A stretch of DNA of 64,000 bases. Origin: Yinghuangia soli (GTDB lineage: Bacteria; Actinomycetota; Actinomycetes; Streptomycetales; Streptomycetaceae). The number at the start of each line of letters is the position of its first letter. Positions within the stretch are counted from its first letter, which is position 1. Under the pieces are notes generated by a model. It saw only the letters and a program-made list of their open reading frames with translations. It had not been told where the DNA came from and ran no database searches. Location of the stretch: NCBI RefSeq assembly GCF_021502675.1, contig NZ_JAKFHA010000005.1, forward strand, positions 1 to 64,000, in the 5' to 3' direction. Made by a program: the position numbers and the translations under genes. This document shows, in pieces, positions 52,607 through 61,374 of the stretch.

Positions 52607-53602
52607 ATGGCAGAGGGGAAGCCCTGGGCGTCCCGGGTGCGGGGCTGGCTGCATCACGATGCCGATCCGCCGCCGGCCCGGCCCGAGCGGGCCGCGGAGC
52701 TCGCCGTGCTGGCCGAGCGGCTGATGGCCGCGGAGCGTCCGCTGGTCATCGCCGGGTCGGGCGTCGTCGCCGCGGACGCCGTGCCCGGGCTGCGCGCGCT
52801 CGCCGCCGAGGCCCGGGTCGGCGTCTACAACACCTGGCGGGCGAAAGGCGTCCTGCCCTGGGACAGCGACTTCCACCTCGGCACCATCGGGCTGCAGGAG
52901 CGCGACCTGGAACTGTGCGAGCTCGACGGGTACGACCTGGTCCTGGCCACCGGCATCGTCGAAGGCGAGCCGCCCGCCCTGCCGGACGGCCTGGACACGG
53001 TCCACTGCCCGGTCGAGGACCTGGAGATCCTCGCCGTGCGCTGCGCCGACCGCGAGGGCGCCGAGACCACCGACGCCCCGCTGCGCGAGCGGCTGGCCGC
53101 CGTGGTGCAGAAGGCATGGGGCGGCGCAAAGCCGCCGCTCGCCCCGACCTTGATAACCCGCCAGTACGCGCTGCTGCTCGGCGACCGCGGCATGGTCGCC
53201 GCCGACGCCGGGACGGCCGGGTTCTACCTCGGCCGGACGTTCCCCACGCTGCGCCCGCGCACAGTTGAGCTGCCCTTGGCGCCGACGCCCGGCTTCGCCG
53301 CCGAGGCGGTCCTCGCCCGCCGCTCGGTCGAACCGGACCTGCCCGCGCTGGCCCTGGTCGACGGCACCGGACCGGACGCCGCGACCCAGGCCGTCGTGGA
53401 TGCCGCGGCCGCCCGCGGCATCGCCGTACCGGTCGTCTGCTGGTCCCCGGACGGCCCGCAGGTCGGCATCGAAGAGCACCTCGACGACGTCCGCAAGGCC
53501 GTGGCCGCGAACCGGCCCGTCGTGGTGGCGGTCGGCTACGACGCGGCGCAGCTCGCCGATCTCGAACATGTGGCGGGCCACATCACCGCCTGGCGGGTCT
53601 GA
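52607..53602 (+). CDS. Truncated thiamine-diphosphate-enzyme-like protein
   Basis: The 331-residue protein resembles only the middle and last domains of acetolactate-synthase-like enzymes. The central Rossmann-like domain (ERPLVIAGSGVVAADAVPGL, YNTWRAKGVLPWDSDFHLGTIG) is intact. The whole N-terminal pyrimidine-binding domain with its catalytic Glu is missing. The last domain has lost the usual GDG...N cofactor motif: the region reads ALVDGTGPDAATQAVVD. It is unlikely to be a working ThDP enzyme and may have become a binding or structural protein. ATG 52607 lies 154 bp after the nucleotidyltransferase pair, a gap in which I see no other feature. Confidence 0.7.
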   Translation: MAEGKPWASRVRGWLHHDADPPPARPERAAELAVLAERLMAAERPLVIAGSGVVAADAVPGLRALAAEARVGVYNTWRAKGVLPWDSDFHLGTIGLQERDLELCELDGYDLVLATGIVEGEPPALPDGLDTVHCPVEDLEILAVRCADREGAETTDAPLRERLAAVVQKAWGGAKPPLAPTLITRQYALLLGDRGMVAADAGTAGFYLGRTFPTLRPRTVELPLAPTPGFAAEAVLARRSVEPDLPALALVDGTGPDAATQAVVDAAAARGIAVPVVCWSPDGPQVGIEEHLDDVRKAVAANRPVVVAVGYDAAQLADLEHVAGHITAWRV

Positions 53603-53690
53603 CCGGCGCGGCTCCCGGACTTATAGGTTGGCCGCCGCCTCGGCCCTGGGCGATCGCTGCCCGTCGGCCGGGTCCGCAGAGCACGGCAGG

Positions 53691-53730
53691 ACCGAAGAGG
53701 ACCGAAGAGCACCGCAGGGACCGCAGAGGA
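53691..53730. repeat. 10-bp tandem repeat in the acyl-CoA dehydrogenase leader
   Basis: ACCGAAGAGG, ACCGAAGAGC, ACCGCAGGG and ACCGCAGAGG follow one another, ending 14 bp before the start codon, just before the GAAGGAGA ribosome-binding site. It may be transcribed as part of the leader. Confidence 0.7.
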
Positions 53731-53744
53731 CAGAAGGAGAACCG

Positions 53745-54908
53745 GTGGACGACTCCGACGTGACCGAGATCGTGGCCTCGGTACGCCGCTTCATCCGCGA
53801 CAAGGTCGTACCGCTCGAGACCCGCATCGACGAGACCGACAGCATCCCCGGCGAACTGCGCGAGGCGGCCGCCGCCATGGGCCTGTACGGCTTCGCAATC
53901 CCCGAGGAGTACGGCGGCCTCGGCCTGACGATGAGCCAGGAAGTGCCCCTGGTCATGGAGTTGGGCTGGACCACGCCCGCCTTCCGGTCGCTGTTCGGGA
54001 CCAACAACGGCATCGCCGGACACGTCCTGCTGGAAGGCGCCACCGAGGAGCAGAAGAAGCTCTTCCTGCCGCGCCTGGCCAGCGGCGAATGGACCGCGTC
54101 CTTCGCGCTCACCGAGGCCGAGGCCGGCTCCGACCCCGGCGACCTGCGCACCACCGCGCGCCGCGGCCCGGACGGCGGATGGATCCTCGACGGCGCCAAG
54201 CGCTTCATCACCAACGCCCCCGTGGCGGACGTCTTCATGGTGTTCGCGCGCGACGCCGACCACCCGGGGCGCGGCGGCGACGGAATCTCCGCGTTCCTCG
54301 TCCCGGCCGGCACGCCCGGTCTCACCGTCGGCCCGCGCGACCACAAGATGGGCCAGCACGGCGCCTGGACGGCCGAGGTCTTCCTGGACGCCGTCGCGGT
54401 CCCGGACGGCGCGCTGATCGGCGGCCCGGAAGGCCTCGGGCAGGGCTACCGCACCGCGATGCGCTGCCTGGCGCACGGCCGCCTGCACATCTCGGCGCTG
54501 TGCGTGGGCCTCGCGCAGCGGCTGCTGGAGGAGACCGTGTCGTACGCCAAGACGCGCAGCCAGTCGGGGCATCCGATCGCCGAGTTCCAGCTGATCCAGG
54601 GCCTCATCGCGGACAGCCAGACGGACGTGTACGCGGGCCGCGCGATGGTGGCCGCGGCCGCCGCGCAGTTCGACAGCGGGGAGGACGTGCGCATGGCACC
54701 CTCTTGCGCCAAGTACTTCTGCAGCGAGATGGTCGGCCGGGTCGCCGACCGCGCGGTGCAGGTGCACGGCGGGGTCGGGTACATGCGGGGCGTGCCGGTC
54801 GAGCGGTTCTACCGTGATGCCCGGTTGTTCCGTATCTACGAAGGCACCAGCCAGATCCAGCAGATCGTGATCGCCAAGCAGTCGCTGGCCCGCGACGGGC
54901 GGATGTAG
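53745..54908 (+). CDS. Acyl-CoA dehydrogenase
   Basis: Flavoenzyme (387 residues) that introduces the alpha-beta double bond into acyl-CoA. The pattern is complete: IPEEYGGLGLT, the FAD/substrate loop FALTEAEAGSDPGDLRTTA, the KRFITNAPVADVF strand, SAFLVPAGTPGLTVG, QLIQGLIADSQTDVYAGR, and the C-terminal YEGTSQIQQ that carries the usual catalytic Glu region. GTG 53745 follows GAAGGAGA. Together with the acyl-CoA synthetase downstream, separated by a repeat-rich gap, it could form a beta-oxidation-like unit. Confidence 0.95.
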   Translation: MDDSDVTEIVASVRRFIRDKVVPLETRIDETDSIPGELREAAAAMGLYGFAIPEEYGGLGLTMSQEVPLVMELGWTTPAFRSLFGTNNGIAGHVLLEGATEEQKKLFLPRLASGEWTASFALTEAEAGSDPGDLRTTARRGPDGGWILDGAKRFITNAPVADVFMVFARDADHPGRGGDGISAFLVPAGTPGLTVGPRDHKMGQHGAWTAEVFLDAVAVPDGALIGGPEGLGQGYRTAMRCLAHGRLHISALCVGLAQRLLEETVSYAKTRSQSGHPIAEFQLIQGLIADSQTDVYAGRAMVAAAAAQFDSGEDVRMAPSCAKYFCSEMVGRVADRAVQVHGGVGYMRGVPVERFYRDARLFRIYEGTSQIQQIVIAKQSLARDGRM

Positions 54909-54974
54909 CGGCTGCAGGCGAGGCGGTCGGGCGGGGCGGCAGGGCAGGGCGGTACGGGCAGGGCGCGGTACAGG

Positions 54975-55034
54975 CAGGGCGTTACGGGGCAGGGCGTTAC
55001 GGGGCAGGGCGTTACGGGGTAGGGCGTTACGGGG
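54975..55034. repeat. 15-bp tandem repeat, four copies
   Basis: CAGGGCGTTACGGGG occurs three times without change (54975, 54990, 55005) and a fourth as TAGGGCGTTACGGGG (55020). It fills most of the gap between the dehydrogenase and the synthetase. Confidence 0.9.
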
Positions 55035-55139
55035 CAGCAGGGCAAGCGCGCAGGGCATCGCGTGGCAGCGCGGCGCGGCGGATCCGGAAGGGCATCAGTG
55101 CGGCAGGAGCAGCGGACTACACGGGAGAGGGGCCGGGGG

Positions 55140-56675
55140 ATGCACACCAGCTTCTGGGCGGAGATCGCCGCACGGGCGGATGCCACGCCCAAAGCCGAGA
55201 TGATGGCCGACGACCGCGGCAGGCGCATGACCTACGGCGAATACCGCACCGCCGCCGAGAAGTTCGCCGCGCACCTGGCCGAGCGCGGGGTGCGCGAGGG
55301 CACGGTCGTCACGTGGCAACTGCCGACCTGGATCGAGTCGGTCGTCGTGGTCGGCGCGCTGGCCCGGCTCGGCGCGGTGCAGAACCCGGTGATGCCCATC
55401 TACCGGGAACGCGAACTGGCGTTCGTCACGGGCCAGGCCGGCAGTCGCCTGCTCATCGTCCCGCCGGTGTGGCGCGGCTTCGACTACCCGGAGATGGCCG
55501 CCGCGGTCGCGGCCCGGACCGAGGGCCTCGACGTCATGGTGCTGTCCGGAGACCTGCCGGACGGTGACCCCGCGCTCCTGCCGCCCCCGCCCGCCGTCCC
55601 GCAGAGCCGGGAACAGGCCCCGGTCCGCTGGTACTTCTACACCTCCGGCACCACCGCCGACCCCAAGGGCGCCCGGCACACCGACGCCACCGTGCTGGCC
55701 GCGGGCATCGGCATGTCGGACCGCATCGGCTGCGTACCGGGGGACAGGGTCGGCCTGGTCTTCCCGTTCGCGCACATCGGCGGCTGCACGACGTGGCTGG
55801 CGTCGTCGGTGGTGCACGGGGTCGCGATGATCCTGACCGAGGCGTTCGACCCGGTCGCCACCGTCGAACTCCTGCGCCGGGAGCGCGTCACGCTGGCCGG
55901 CGCCGGGACCGTCTTCCACCAGACGTACCTGGCCGCGCAGCGCCGCGACCCGGGCACCCCGCTGTTCCCCGACGTACGCTGCTTCCCGGGCGGCGCCGCG
56001 CCCAAGCCACCGGGGCTGCACGCCGAGGTCAAGAAGGAACTGGGCGGCGCGGGCATCGTGGCGGGCTGGGGCCTCACCGAGGCGCCGATCCTGACCATGG
56101 CCGGCCCCGAGGACCCCGACGAGGCGCTCGCCGCCGCCGAGGGCCGCCCGAACTGCGGCGTACGGCTGCGCGTGGTCGGCCCGGACGGCCGCGAGGTGCC
56201 GCCCGGCGGCGAGGGCGAACTGCGGGCCAAGGGGCCGCAGGTGATGCTCGGCTACCTCGACGCGTCGCTGGACGCCGAGGCGTTCGACGAGGACGGCTGG
56301 TTCCGCACCGGCGACCTCGGGCGCATCGACGAGGGCGGCAACGTGTACATCACCGGCCGTCTCAAGGACGTGATCATCCGCAAGGGCGAGACGATCAGCG
56401 CCAAGGAGATCGAAGACCTGCTGAGCGCCCACCCGGCGGTCGCCGAGGTCGCGGTCGTCGGCCTGCCGGACGCCGCGACCGGCGAGCGCGCGTGCGCAGT
56501 CGTCGTCGCCTCCGACCCGGCCGCCCCGCCGACGCTCGACGCACTGGGCGAGTTCCTGCGCGGTCAGGGCCTCATGGTGCAGAAACTGCCCGAACGGCTT
56601 GAGGTCGTGGGGGTGCTGCCGCGCAATCCGGCGGGGAAGGTGCTGAAGAAGGAGCTCAAGGAGCGCTACGCCTGA
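55140..56675 (+). CDS. AMP-dependent acyl-CoA synthetase
   Basis: Adenylate-forming enzyme of 511 residues. The P-loop-like YTSGTTADPKGARHTD lies near residue 165, GWGLTEAPILT near 310, the WFRTGDLGRIDEGGNVYITGR hinge with KDVIIRKGETIS, and the catalytic Lys motif NPAGKVLKKEL at the end. All motifs are intact. ATG 55140 closely follows GGGAGAGGGG; the frame is open to 55062. It is likely to be co-regulated with the dehydrogenase upstream. Substrate unknown. Confidence 0.93.
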   Translation: MHTSFWAEIAARADATPKAEMMADDRGRRMTYGEYRTAAEKFAAHLAERGVREGTVVTWQLPTWIESVVVVGALARLGAVQNPVMPIYRERELAFVTGQAGSRLLIVPPVWRGFDYPEMAAAVAARTEGLDVMVLSGDLPDGDPALLPPPPAVPQSREQAPVRWYFYTSGTTADPKGARHTDATVLAAGIGMSDRIGCVPGDRVGLVFPFAHIGGCTTWLASSVVHGVAMILTEAFDPVATVELLRRERVTLAGAGTVFHQTYLAAQRRDPGTPLFPDVRCFPGGAAPKPPGLHAEVKKELGGAGIVAGWGLTEAPILTMAGPEDPDEALAAAEGRPNCGVRLRVVGPDGREVPPGGEGELRAKGPQVMLGYLDASLDAEAFDEDGWFRTGDLGRIDEGGNVYITGRLKDVIIRKGETISAKEIEDLLSAHPAVAEVAVVGLPDAATGERACAVVVASDPAAPPTLDALGEFLRGQGLMVQKLPERLEVVGVLPRNPAGKVLKKELKERYA

Positions 56676-56678
56676 GCC

Positions 56679-56774
56679 GGTTGCCCGGTTGCCCGGTTGC
56701 CCGGTTGCCCGGTTGCCCGGTTGCCCGGTTGAAGGGTTGCCCGGTTGAAGGGTTGCCCGGTTGAAGGGTTGGCC
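56679..56774. repeat. 8-bp tandem repeat, twelve units
   Basis: Twelve consecutive octamers all begin GGTTG: eight GGTTGCCC, three GGTTGAAG that alternate with GGTTGCCC, and one final GGTTGGCC. It begins 4 bp after the synthetase stop. This is the longest array in the window. The rest of 56775-56991 shows no gene. Confidence 0.95.
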
Positions 56775-56991
56775 GGGCTTGCATACCCAGTCGCCTGGGC
56801 CGCGCGGGCCGGCCTGCGGTCGCTGACCTGCCCGGGCGCGTCTGCCGGCCCACCCACGAGCACGCCCGCCGACTTCGCTGCCTGCTGAATGGCTTGCCCG
56901 TCCGCATGGCTGCCTGCGCGTCCGTCGGCCAACCGCCCGCCGGCCGGCCACCGCGCAGCCCGCGGGCCTGCCCCGGTCGGGGGCTGCGCGG

Positions 56992-57876
56992 TCAGGCCTT
57001 GACCGCGTCGCGGGCTGCCTGCGCGAAGGCGCGTACCAGCGGGCTCGCGCCCGAGTTGCGCCACACCAGGCCCCAGCGCAGTAGCGCCATGTCGTGGATC
57101 GGCACGAACGCGATGTCCGCGCGCTGGAAGTACTTCGGGGCGTGTGCGGGGACCGGTGCCATGCCCAGCCCGGCGGCGATGTTGGCGAGCGTCTCGTGCA
57201 CGGTCGCGACCGCGGGGCCGCGCGGGATCGGCTTGCCGCTCGGCGTGACGCGCGGGTTGATGGCCTCTTCCCAGTAGGCCGGGATCGACTCGGCGGACTG
57301 CAGCACCGGGCCCTCCACCAGGTCCTCCAGCGACACCGTCTCGCGCTGCGCCAGGTGGTGCCGGGCCGAAACAGCCAGCACCATCGGCTCGGTGACCACC
57401 ACCGGGCCGACCGTCAGATCCGGCTCCTCGACCGGCAGCCACACCAGCTGCACGTCCACGGTCCCGGCCCGCAGCGGCCCGAACGGATCGCTGATCTGCG
57501 CCTCGCGGATCTGCAGGCGGCACTCCGGGTGGCGTTCCCGGAACAGGTCGGTGACGGCGTGGATCTCGTGCAGCATCGCGTCCATGATGCCCAGGCTCAG
57601 CACCCCGGTCAGGCCCTTCGCGGCGGCCGCGGCGCGCTCCAGGCCCTCGTTGATGCGCCGGTAGCCGTCCGCCAGGTCGTCGCGCAGCTGCGCCCCGATC
57701 GGGGTGAGCGCGACGTTGCGGCTGGTGCGTTCGAACAGCGGTGCCCCGATGCGCCGCTCCTGCACCTTGATGGCCTGGCTGACGCGGGCGCGCGAGACGA
57801 GCAGGCGGTCGGCGGTGCGTCCGAAGTGCAGTTCCTCGGCGAGCGTCAGGAATATCTCGATGTCGCGCAGTTCCAT
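56992..57876 (-). CDS. LysR-family transcriptional regulator
   Basis: The 294-residue protein has a LysR winged helix-turn-helix at 1-60 (MELRDIEIFLTLAEELHFGRTADRLLVS, then SQAIKVQERRIGAPLFERTSR) and a periplasmic-binding-like effector domain. Length and motifs are standard. It is divergent from an SDR-like/DUF1772 gene pair, the usual position of a LysR next to its target genes. ATG 57876 is the standard MELR-type start. The shared promoter region contains a palindrome at 57933. Confidence 0.92.
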   Translation of the reverse strand: MELRDIEIFLTLAEELHFGRTADRLLVSRARVSQAIKVQERRIGAPLFERTSRNVALTPIGAQLRDDLADGYRRINEGLERAAAAAKGLTGVLSLGIMDAMLHEIHAVTDLFRERHPECRLQIREAQISDPFGPLRAGTVDVQLVWLPVEEPDLTVGPVVVTEPMVLAVSARHHLAQRETVSLEDLVEGPVLQSAESIPAYWEEAINPRVTPSGKPIPRGPAVATVHETLANIAAGLGMAPVPAHAPKYFQRADIAFVPIHDMALLRWGLVWRNSGASPLVRAFAQAARDAVKA

Positions 57877-57932
57877 GTACCCGTCCGTCCTGTCCCGTGA
57901 TCGAGCGTGCCGGACGCGAGCGGCCGGACCGG

Positions 57933-57946
57933 TAACCCATGGGTTA
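57933..57946. promoter_or_regulatory. Palindrome TAACCC-AT-GGGTTA in the LysR/SDR divergent promoter
   Basis: A perfect 14-bp palindrome (TAACCC with GGGTTA around AT), 57 bp upstream of the LysR start and 202 bp before the SDR-like gene. Its size is compatible with a LysR-type operator, but binding is not shown. No other strong element is seen in the 271-bp gap. Confidence 0.45.
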
Positions 57947-58147
57947 ACCGAGGTTCTCATCTTGGCCGTTGTTCGGCCCGCGCGGGTGCCGCAGGCTTGA
58001 GACATCGAAGGAACGGGCCCCAAAGGCGCCGGAACCGCCGAGCGCAAGGACCGCGGACGCGGACCTGCCCCGCCCGGAAGGCCGTCGGCCGCAAGGGCGC
58101 CCCCGGGTCGCGCAGACCATCCCCATGTGCCGAGAAAGGAGACCGTC

Positions 58148-58897
58148 ATGCCCAAAACCGCCGTCGTGATCGGACCGGACCGGAGGTCGGGCGGCGAAGT
58201 TGCCGCGGGCCTGGCCGAGTTGCTCGGTACCGAGGCGACCGTCCGCAGCATCACCGACACAGCCAAGGCCGTCGCGTTCGCCCACGCACTCGCGGCGGCG
58301 GGGAAGCAGGCGGACATCGTGGTCGCGGCCCCGGCGGCGGGGATCGAACCGGGTGTGCGGATGGCCGACCAGGTCGCCGCGTACCTCGACGCCAACAACG
58401 GCGATCTGCACCTGATCATGAACGCGTACCTGCCGGTGCTCGCCGACGGCGCGCGGTTCGTGGTGGTGTCCAGCACGCTCGGGTCGCTCGACCACCTGCC
58501 GCTGCGGCTGCGCGGACGGTTCGACGGCTTCCCGGAGCCGTCCCAGGCGTCCCCCGGGGCCGCACTCGCCTCCGGACTTGCCCACCTGGACGAGGTGCTG
58601 GCCGCCTACGCCGAAGCCGTCGCCGCAGGCACCGCAGCGGCCGAGGGCTGGCCGGCCTGGATCGAAGTGGCCTCGCGTGTCGGCCAGATCGCGGCGATGC
58701 GCTGCCTGGCCCGGGCCCTCGCCGACGTCCGCGGGAAGCGCGACCTGCTGGTCGGCGCGGTGTGCGCGGACCCCGACACCGCGGGGGTCGCCCTCGACGA
58801 GGTGCTGTGGGCCGCGACGCTGCCGCCGGGCACGCGCGAGCCGTACGGCCGGATGCTCAAGCACCGCACCGCCATGCCGTTCGCGTACGCGGGCTGA
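58148..58897 (+). CDS. SDR-like (short-chain dehydrogenase fold) protein, divergent
   Basis: The 249-residue protein looks like a Rossmann-fold short-chain dehydrogenase by its layout: an N-terminal beta-strand/loop (AVVIGPDRRSGGEVAAGLAE), a middle VVVSSTLGSLDHL strand in the place of the catalytic Ser segment, and a later MRCLARALADVRGKRDLLV. The nucleotide loop is not the usual TGxxxGIG and the YxxxK pair is not evident, so catalytic activity is uncertain. ATG 58148 follows AAAGGAG. It precedes a DUF1772 gene and faces a LysR gene. Confidence 0.65.
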   Translation: MPKTAVVIGPDRRSGGEVAAGLAELLGTEATVRSITDTAKAVAFAHALAAAGKQADIVVAAPAAGIEPGVRMADQVAAYLDANNGDLHLIMNAYLPVLADGARFVVVSSTLGSLDHLPLRLRGRFDGFPEPSQASPGAALASGLAHLDEVLAAYAEAVAAGTAAAEGWPAWIEVASRVGQIAAMRCLARALADVRGKRDLLVGAVCADPDTAGVALDEVLWAATLPPGTREPYGRMLKHRTAMPFAYAG

Positions 58898-58937
58898 CCG
58901 ACACCGTTTCCGAAACAAGACCGCCGCACCAAGAGTG

Positions 58938-58974
58938 CCGAACCAAGACGTCCGAACCAAGCTGCCGAACCAAG
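58938..58974. repeat. CCGAACCAAG repeated three times in the DUF1772 leader
   Basis: Exact 10-mers at 58938, 58952 and 58965, 3-4 bases apart, in the 97-bp space before the DUF1772 start. Confidence 0.75.
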
Positions 58975-58994
58975 ACTTCCGAGGAGCAACCACC

Positions 58995-59549
58995 ATGGCT
59001 GTCATCGACCGTCCCTCCACCGCTGCTTCCGCCGCCGCGCCGCTCACCGCTACCCCGGCACCGCGCGACGGGGTCCGCAAACTGCTCGTCTTCGGAACCG
59101 TCGCGTCGGCGGTGATGGCCGCCATCTACGTGGCGTTCAGCGTCGCGGTGATGCCGATCCTGGGCCGCAAGAACGACGCCGACTTCGTCGACGCCATGCA
59201 GCGGACCAACGTGATCATCGAGAACCCGGCCTTCTTCGTCCTGTTCTTCGCCGCCTTCGTCCTGCCCGCACTCGCGGCCTGGAAGATGCGGAAACGCGGC
59301 GGCGGACCGGCGCTCCGCTGGGCCGTGGCATCGGCCGTTCTGTACGGCATCGGCGTACTGACCACGATGGCGATCAACGTGCCGCTCAACGAGACCCTCG
59401 CGTCGACCGGCGACGCCGACCCGTCCGGCGTGCGGGCCGACTTCGAGGCGACGTGGAACGCCTGGAACGCGGTGCGCGCCGTGCTCTGCCTCGCGGCGAC
59501 CGGGGCCGTGGCCCGCGCACTGTACCTGCACCGGACACCCCGCGCCTGA
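58995..59549 (+). CDS. DUF1772 (anthrone oxygenase-like) membrane protein
   Basis: The 184-residue protein has four hydrophobic helices (LLVFGTVASAVMAAIYVAF; FFVLFFAAFVLPALAAW; WAVASAVLYGIGVLTTMAI; AVRAVLCLAATGAVARAL) and the family's FEATWNAWNAVRAVL motif near the last helix. Related proteins include fungal anthrone oxygenases, so an oxidation role is possible but not demonstrated. ATG 58995 follows CGAGGAG. It is in one operon with the SDR-like gene. Confidence 0.85.
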   Translation: MAVIDRPSTAASAAAPLTATPAPRDGVRKLLVFGTVASAVMAAIYVAFSVAVMPILGRKNDADFVDAMQRTNVIIENPAFFVLFFAAFVLPALAAWKMRKRGGGPALRWAVASAVLYGIGVLTTMAINVPLNETLASTGDADPSGVRADFEATWNAWNAVRAVLCLAATGAVARALYLHRTPRA

Positions 59550-59705
59550 CCCTTCTGCCCGTCCTGTGGACGACCCGGTACCCGGCTCCGGCTTCTCCAC
59601 AGGCCCGTCCGTTGAGGCCCCTCCCGGCCCCCGGCAGCCGCAGTATCGTCGTGCACAGCGACGCAACTGCGCCGCCGGGGGTACTCGGGTTCCGGGGGGA
59701 ACACC

Positions 59706-61313
59706 ATGAGCACTACAACTGCTACCGGTGACGGCTTCGTCGACCTGGCCAACGGCTATGCCGTGCAAGCGCCAGGCCTGCGCATGACCGTCACGCTGCA
59801 CGACCGCCACGACAACGTCCCGAACCTCGACGAGAGTTCCCTGGGCCCCGCGGACCCCGGCGTCGGTACCGGGCGCGACATCGAGGCCGACGCCGAGGCG
59901 GCCGCCGCCGACGCCGCCGACCCGCGCGGCCAGGCCGAATCCGCCGCCAACCTGCTGACCCGGCAGACCCTCATCGTCGAGGCCGAGCCCCTGCCGCCCG
60001 GCGCCGGCGGCGCCGCCCACGACAACGTCGTCCTCACTGTCCCCGACCCGCAGCCCGGCACCTTCCAGGTCCTCCGCTACCAGGACGACGCGGGGCTATG
60101 GCACTGGCGCGTGCCCGCGCCGCGCACCGAACAGCCTGCCGAGAACGAGTCGGCCGTCCCCGAACCCGCCACTCCCGGAACCCAGTTCGTCATCCCCCGC
60201 GCCGCCCTCACCGCACCGCCCGCCGACCAGCCCGACCAGCCCGTCCTCGATGAGGGCCTCATCGGCGCGATCGCCCGCCAGGTGGTGCGCAAGTTCGCCG
60301 TGCTCGTCTACCCGATCGTCGACACCATCGCCGATCCGCTGATCGACAAGATCTGGCAGAAGCGCGAACTGGCATCGCACCCTTACGGCGTACGCACCTT
60401 CACGCCCGACAACTACACGACCCCGCAGGCCGCCGGGTCAGCCCTTACCACCGCCGAGGATTGGTCCCGCCTCGGCACCGGCCGCACACTGCTCTTCGTC
60501 CACGGCACCTTCTCCACCTGCCACGGCGGCTTCAGCGGCCTCGACCAGGCCACCGTGCAGGCTCTGCACGAGCGCTACGAGGGCCGGGTGATCGCCTTCG
60601 ACCATCCGACGGTGTCGTTCTCGCTGACCCACAACATCGACAAGCTCCTCGAACTCACCCACGCCACCGGGCCGCTGGACGTCGACATCGTCGCCCACAG
60701 CCGCGGCGGCCTCGTGGCCCGCGAGCTGATCCGCCGCCAGCACGCACCCGACGCCAAGTACCGCGTCCGCAAAGTGGTGTTCGCCGCCACACCCAACAAC
60801 GGCACCCCGCTGGCCGACCCGGACCACGTCGTCCGCTTCATCGACCGCTACGCCAACCTGGCCGGCCTGCTCCCCGGCCCGGCCGCGGTGGCGGGCGACA
60901 TCCTCTCCGGCCTCATGACCGCCGTCCAGATCCTCGGCCACGCCGGCCTGGCCTCGCTCGACGGCCTCTGCGCGATGGACCCCCAGGGCAAATCCCTCGA
61001 AGACCTGCTCCCCGGCGCCGCCGGCACGGAGTACTACGGCATATCCGCGAACTTCGAGCCGGGCCCCGACCTCACCCTCAAGCTCAAGGCCGGCGACCTG
61101 CTCATGGACGACATCTTCGGCATGGAGAACGACCTCGTCGTCCCCACCGCAGGGGTCTGCCGCCACGACCTGGCCGCCCGCGGCGCAGCAGGCTTCCCGA
61201 TAGCCGACGACCGAACCCTGCACTTCCCCGCAGAAACCGCCGTCTGGCACAGCTCCCTGTTCCAGCACCCGCAGACCAGGGAAAAGCTCCTGACCTGGCT
61301 CACCGCGGCCTGA
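59706..61313 (+). CDS. Large cytoplasmic alpha/beta-hydrolase with long N-terminal region
   Basis: The 535-residue protein has about 250 N-terminal residues of mostly Asp/Ala/Pro-rich sequence, then an alpha/beta hydrolase fold (LLFVHGTFSTCHGG near residue 260, nucleophile elbow IVAHSRGGLVAREL, distal His region toward LHFPAETAVWHSSLFQH). The pattern is that of lipase/PGAP1-like (DUF7379-type) hydrolases. There is no signal peptide and no recognisable partner gene. Related hydrolases occur as effectors in conflict systems; nothing here proves that. ATG 59706 follows GGGGGGA. Confidence 0.8.
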   Translation: MSTTTATGDGFVDLANGYAVQAPGLRMTVTLHDRHDNVPNLDESSLGPADPGVGTGRDIEADAEAAAADAADPRGQAESAANLLTRQTLIVEAEPLPPGAGGAAHDNVVLTVPDPQPGTFQVLRYQDDAGLWHWRVPAPRTEQPAENESAVPEPATPGTQFVIPRAALTAPPADQPDQPVLDEGLIGAIARQVVRKFAVLVYPIVDTIADPLIDKIWQKRELASHPYGVRTFTPDNYTTPQAAGSALTTAEDWSRLGTGRTLLFVHGTFSTCHGGFSGLDQATVQALHERYEGRVIAFDHPTVSFSLTHNIDKLLELTHATGPLDVDIVAHSRGGLVARELIRRQHAPDAKYRVRKVVFAATPNNGTPLADPDHVVRFIDRYANLAGLLPGPAAVAGDILSGLMTAVQILGHAGLASLDGLCAMDPQGKSLEDLLPGAAGTEYYGISANFEPGPDLTLKLKAGDLLMDDIFGMENDLVVPTAGVCRHDLAARGAAGFPIADDRTLHFPAETAVWHSSLFQHPQTREKLLTWLTAA

Positions 61314-61374
61314 CCGGGCCTAGCCCACCGACGGTACGGCGCCGACCAGCCTCCGAAAGTCGGGGCACGAGGCA

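Noticed and set aside
54975-55034. Tandem repeat considered as a CRISPR array
   Set aside because: Units abut without unique spacers; no cas gene is present.
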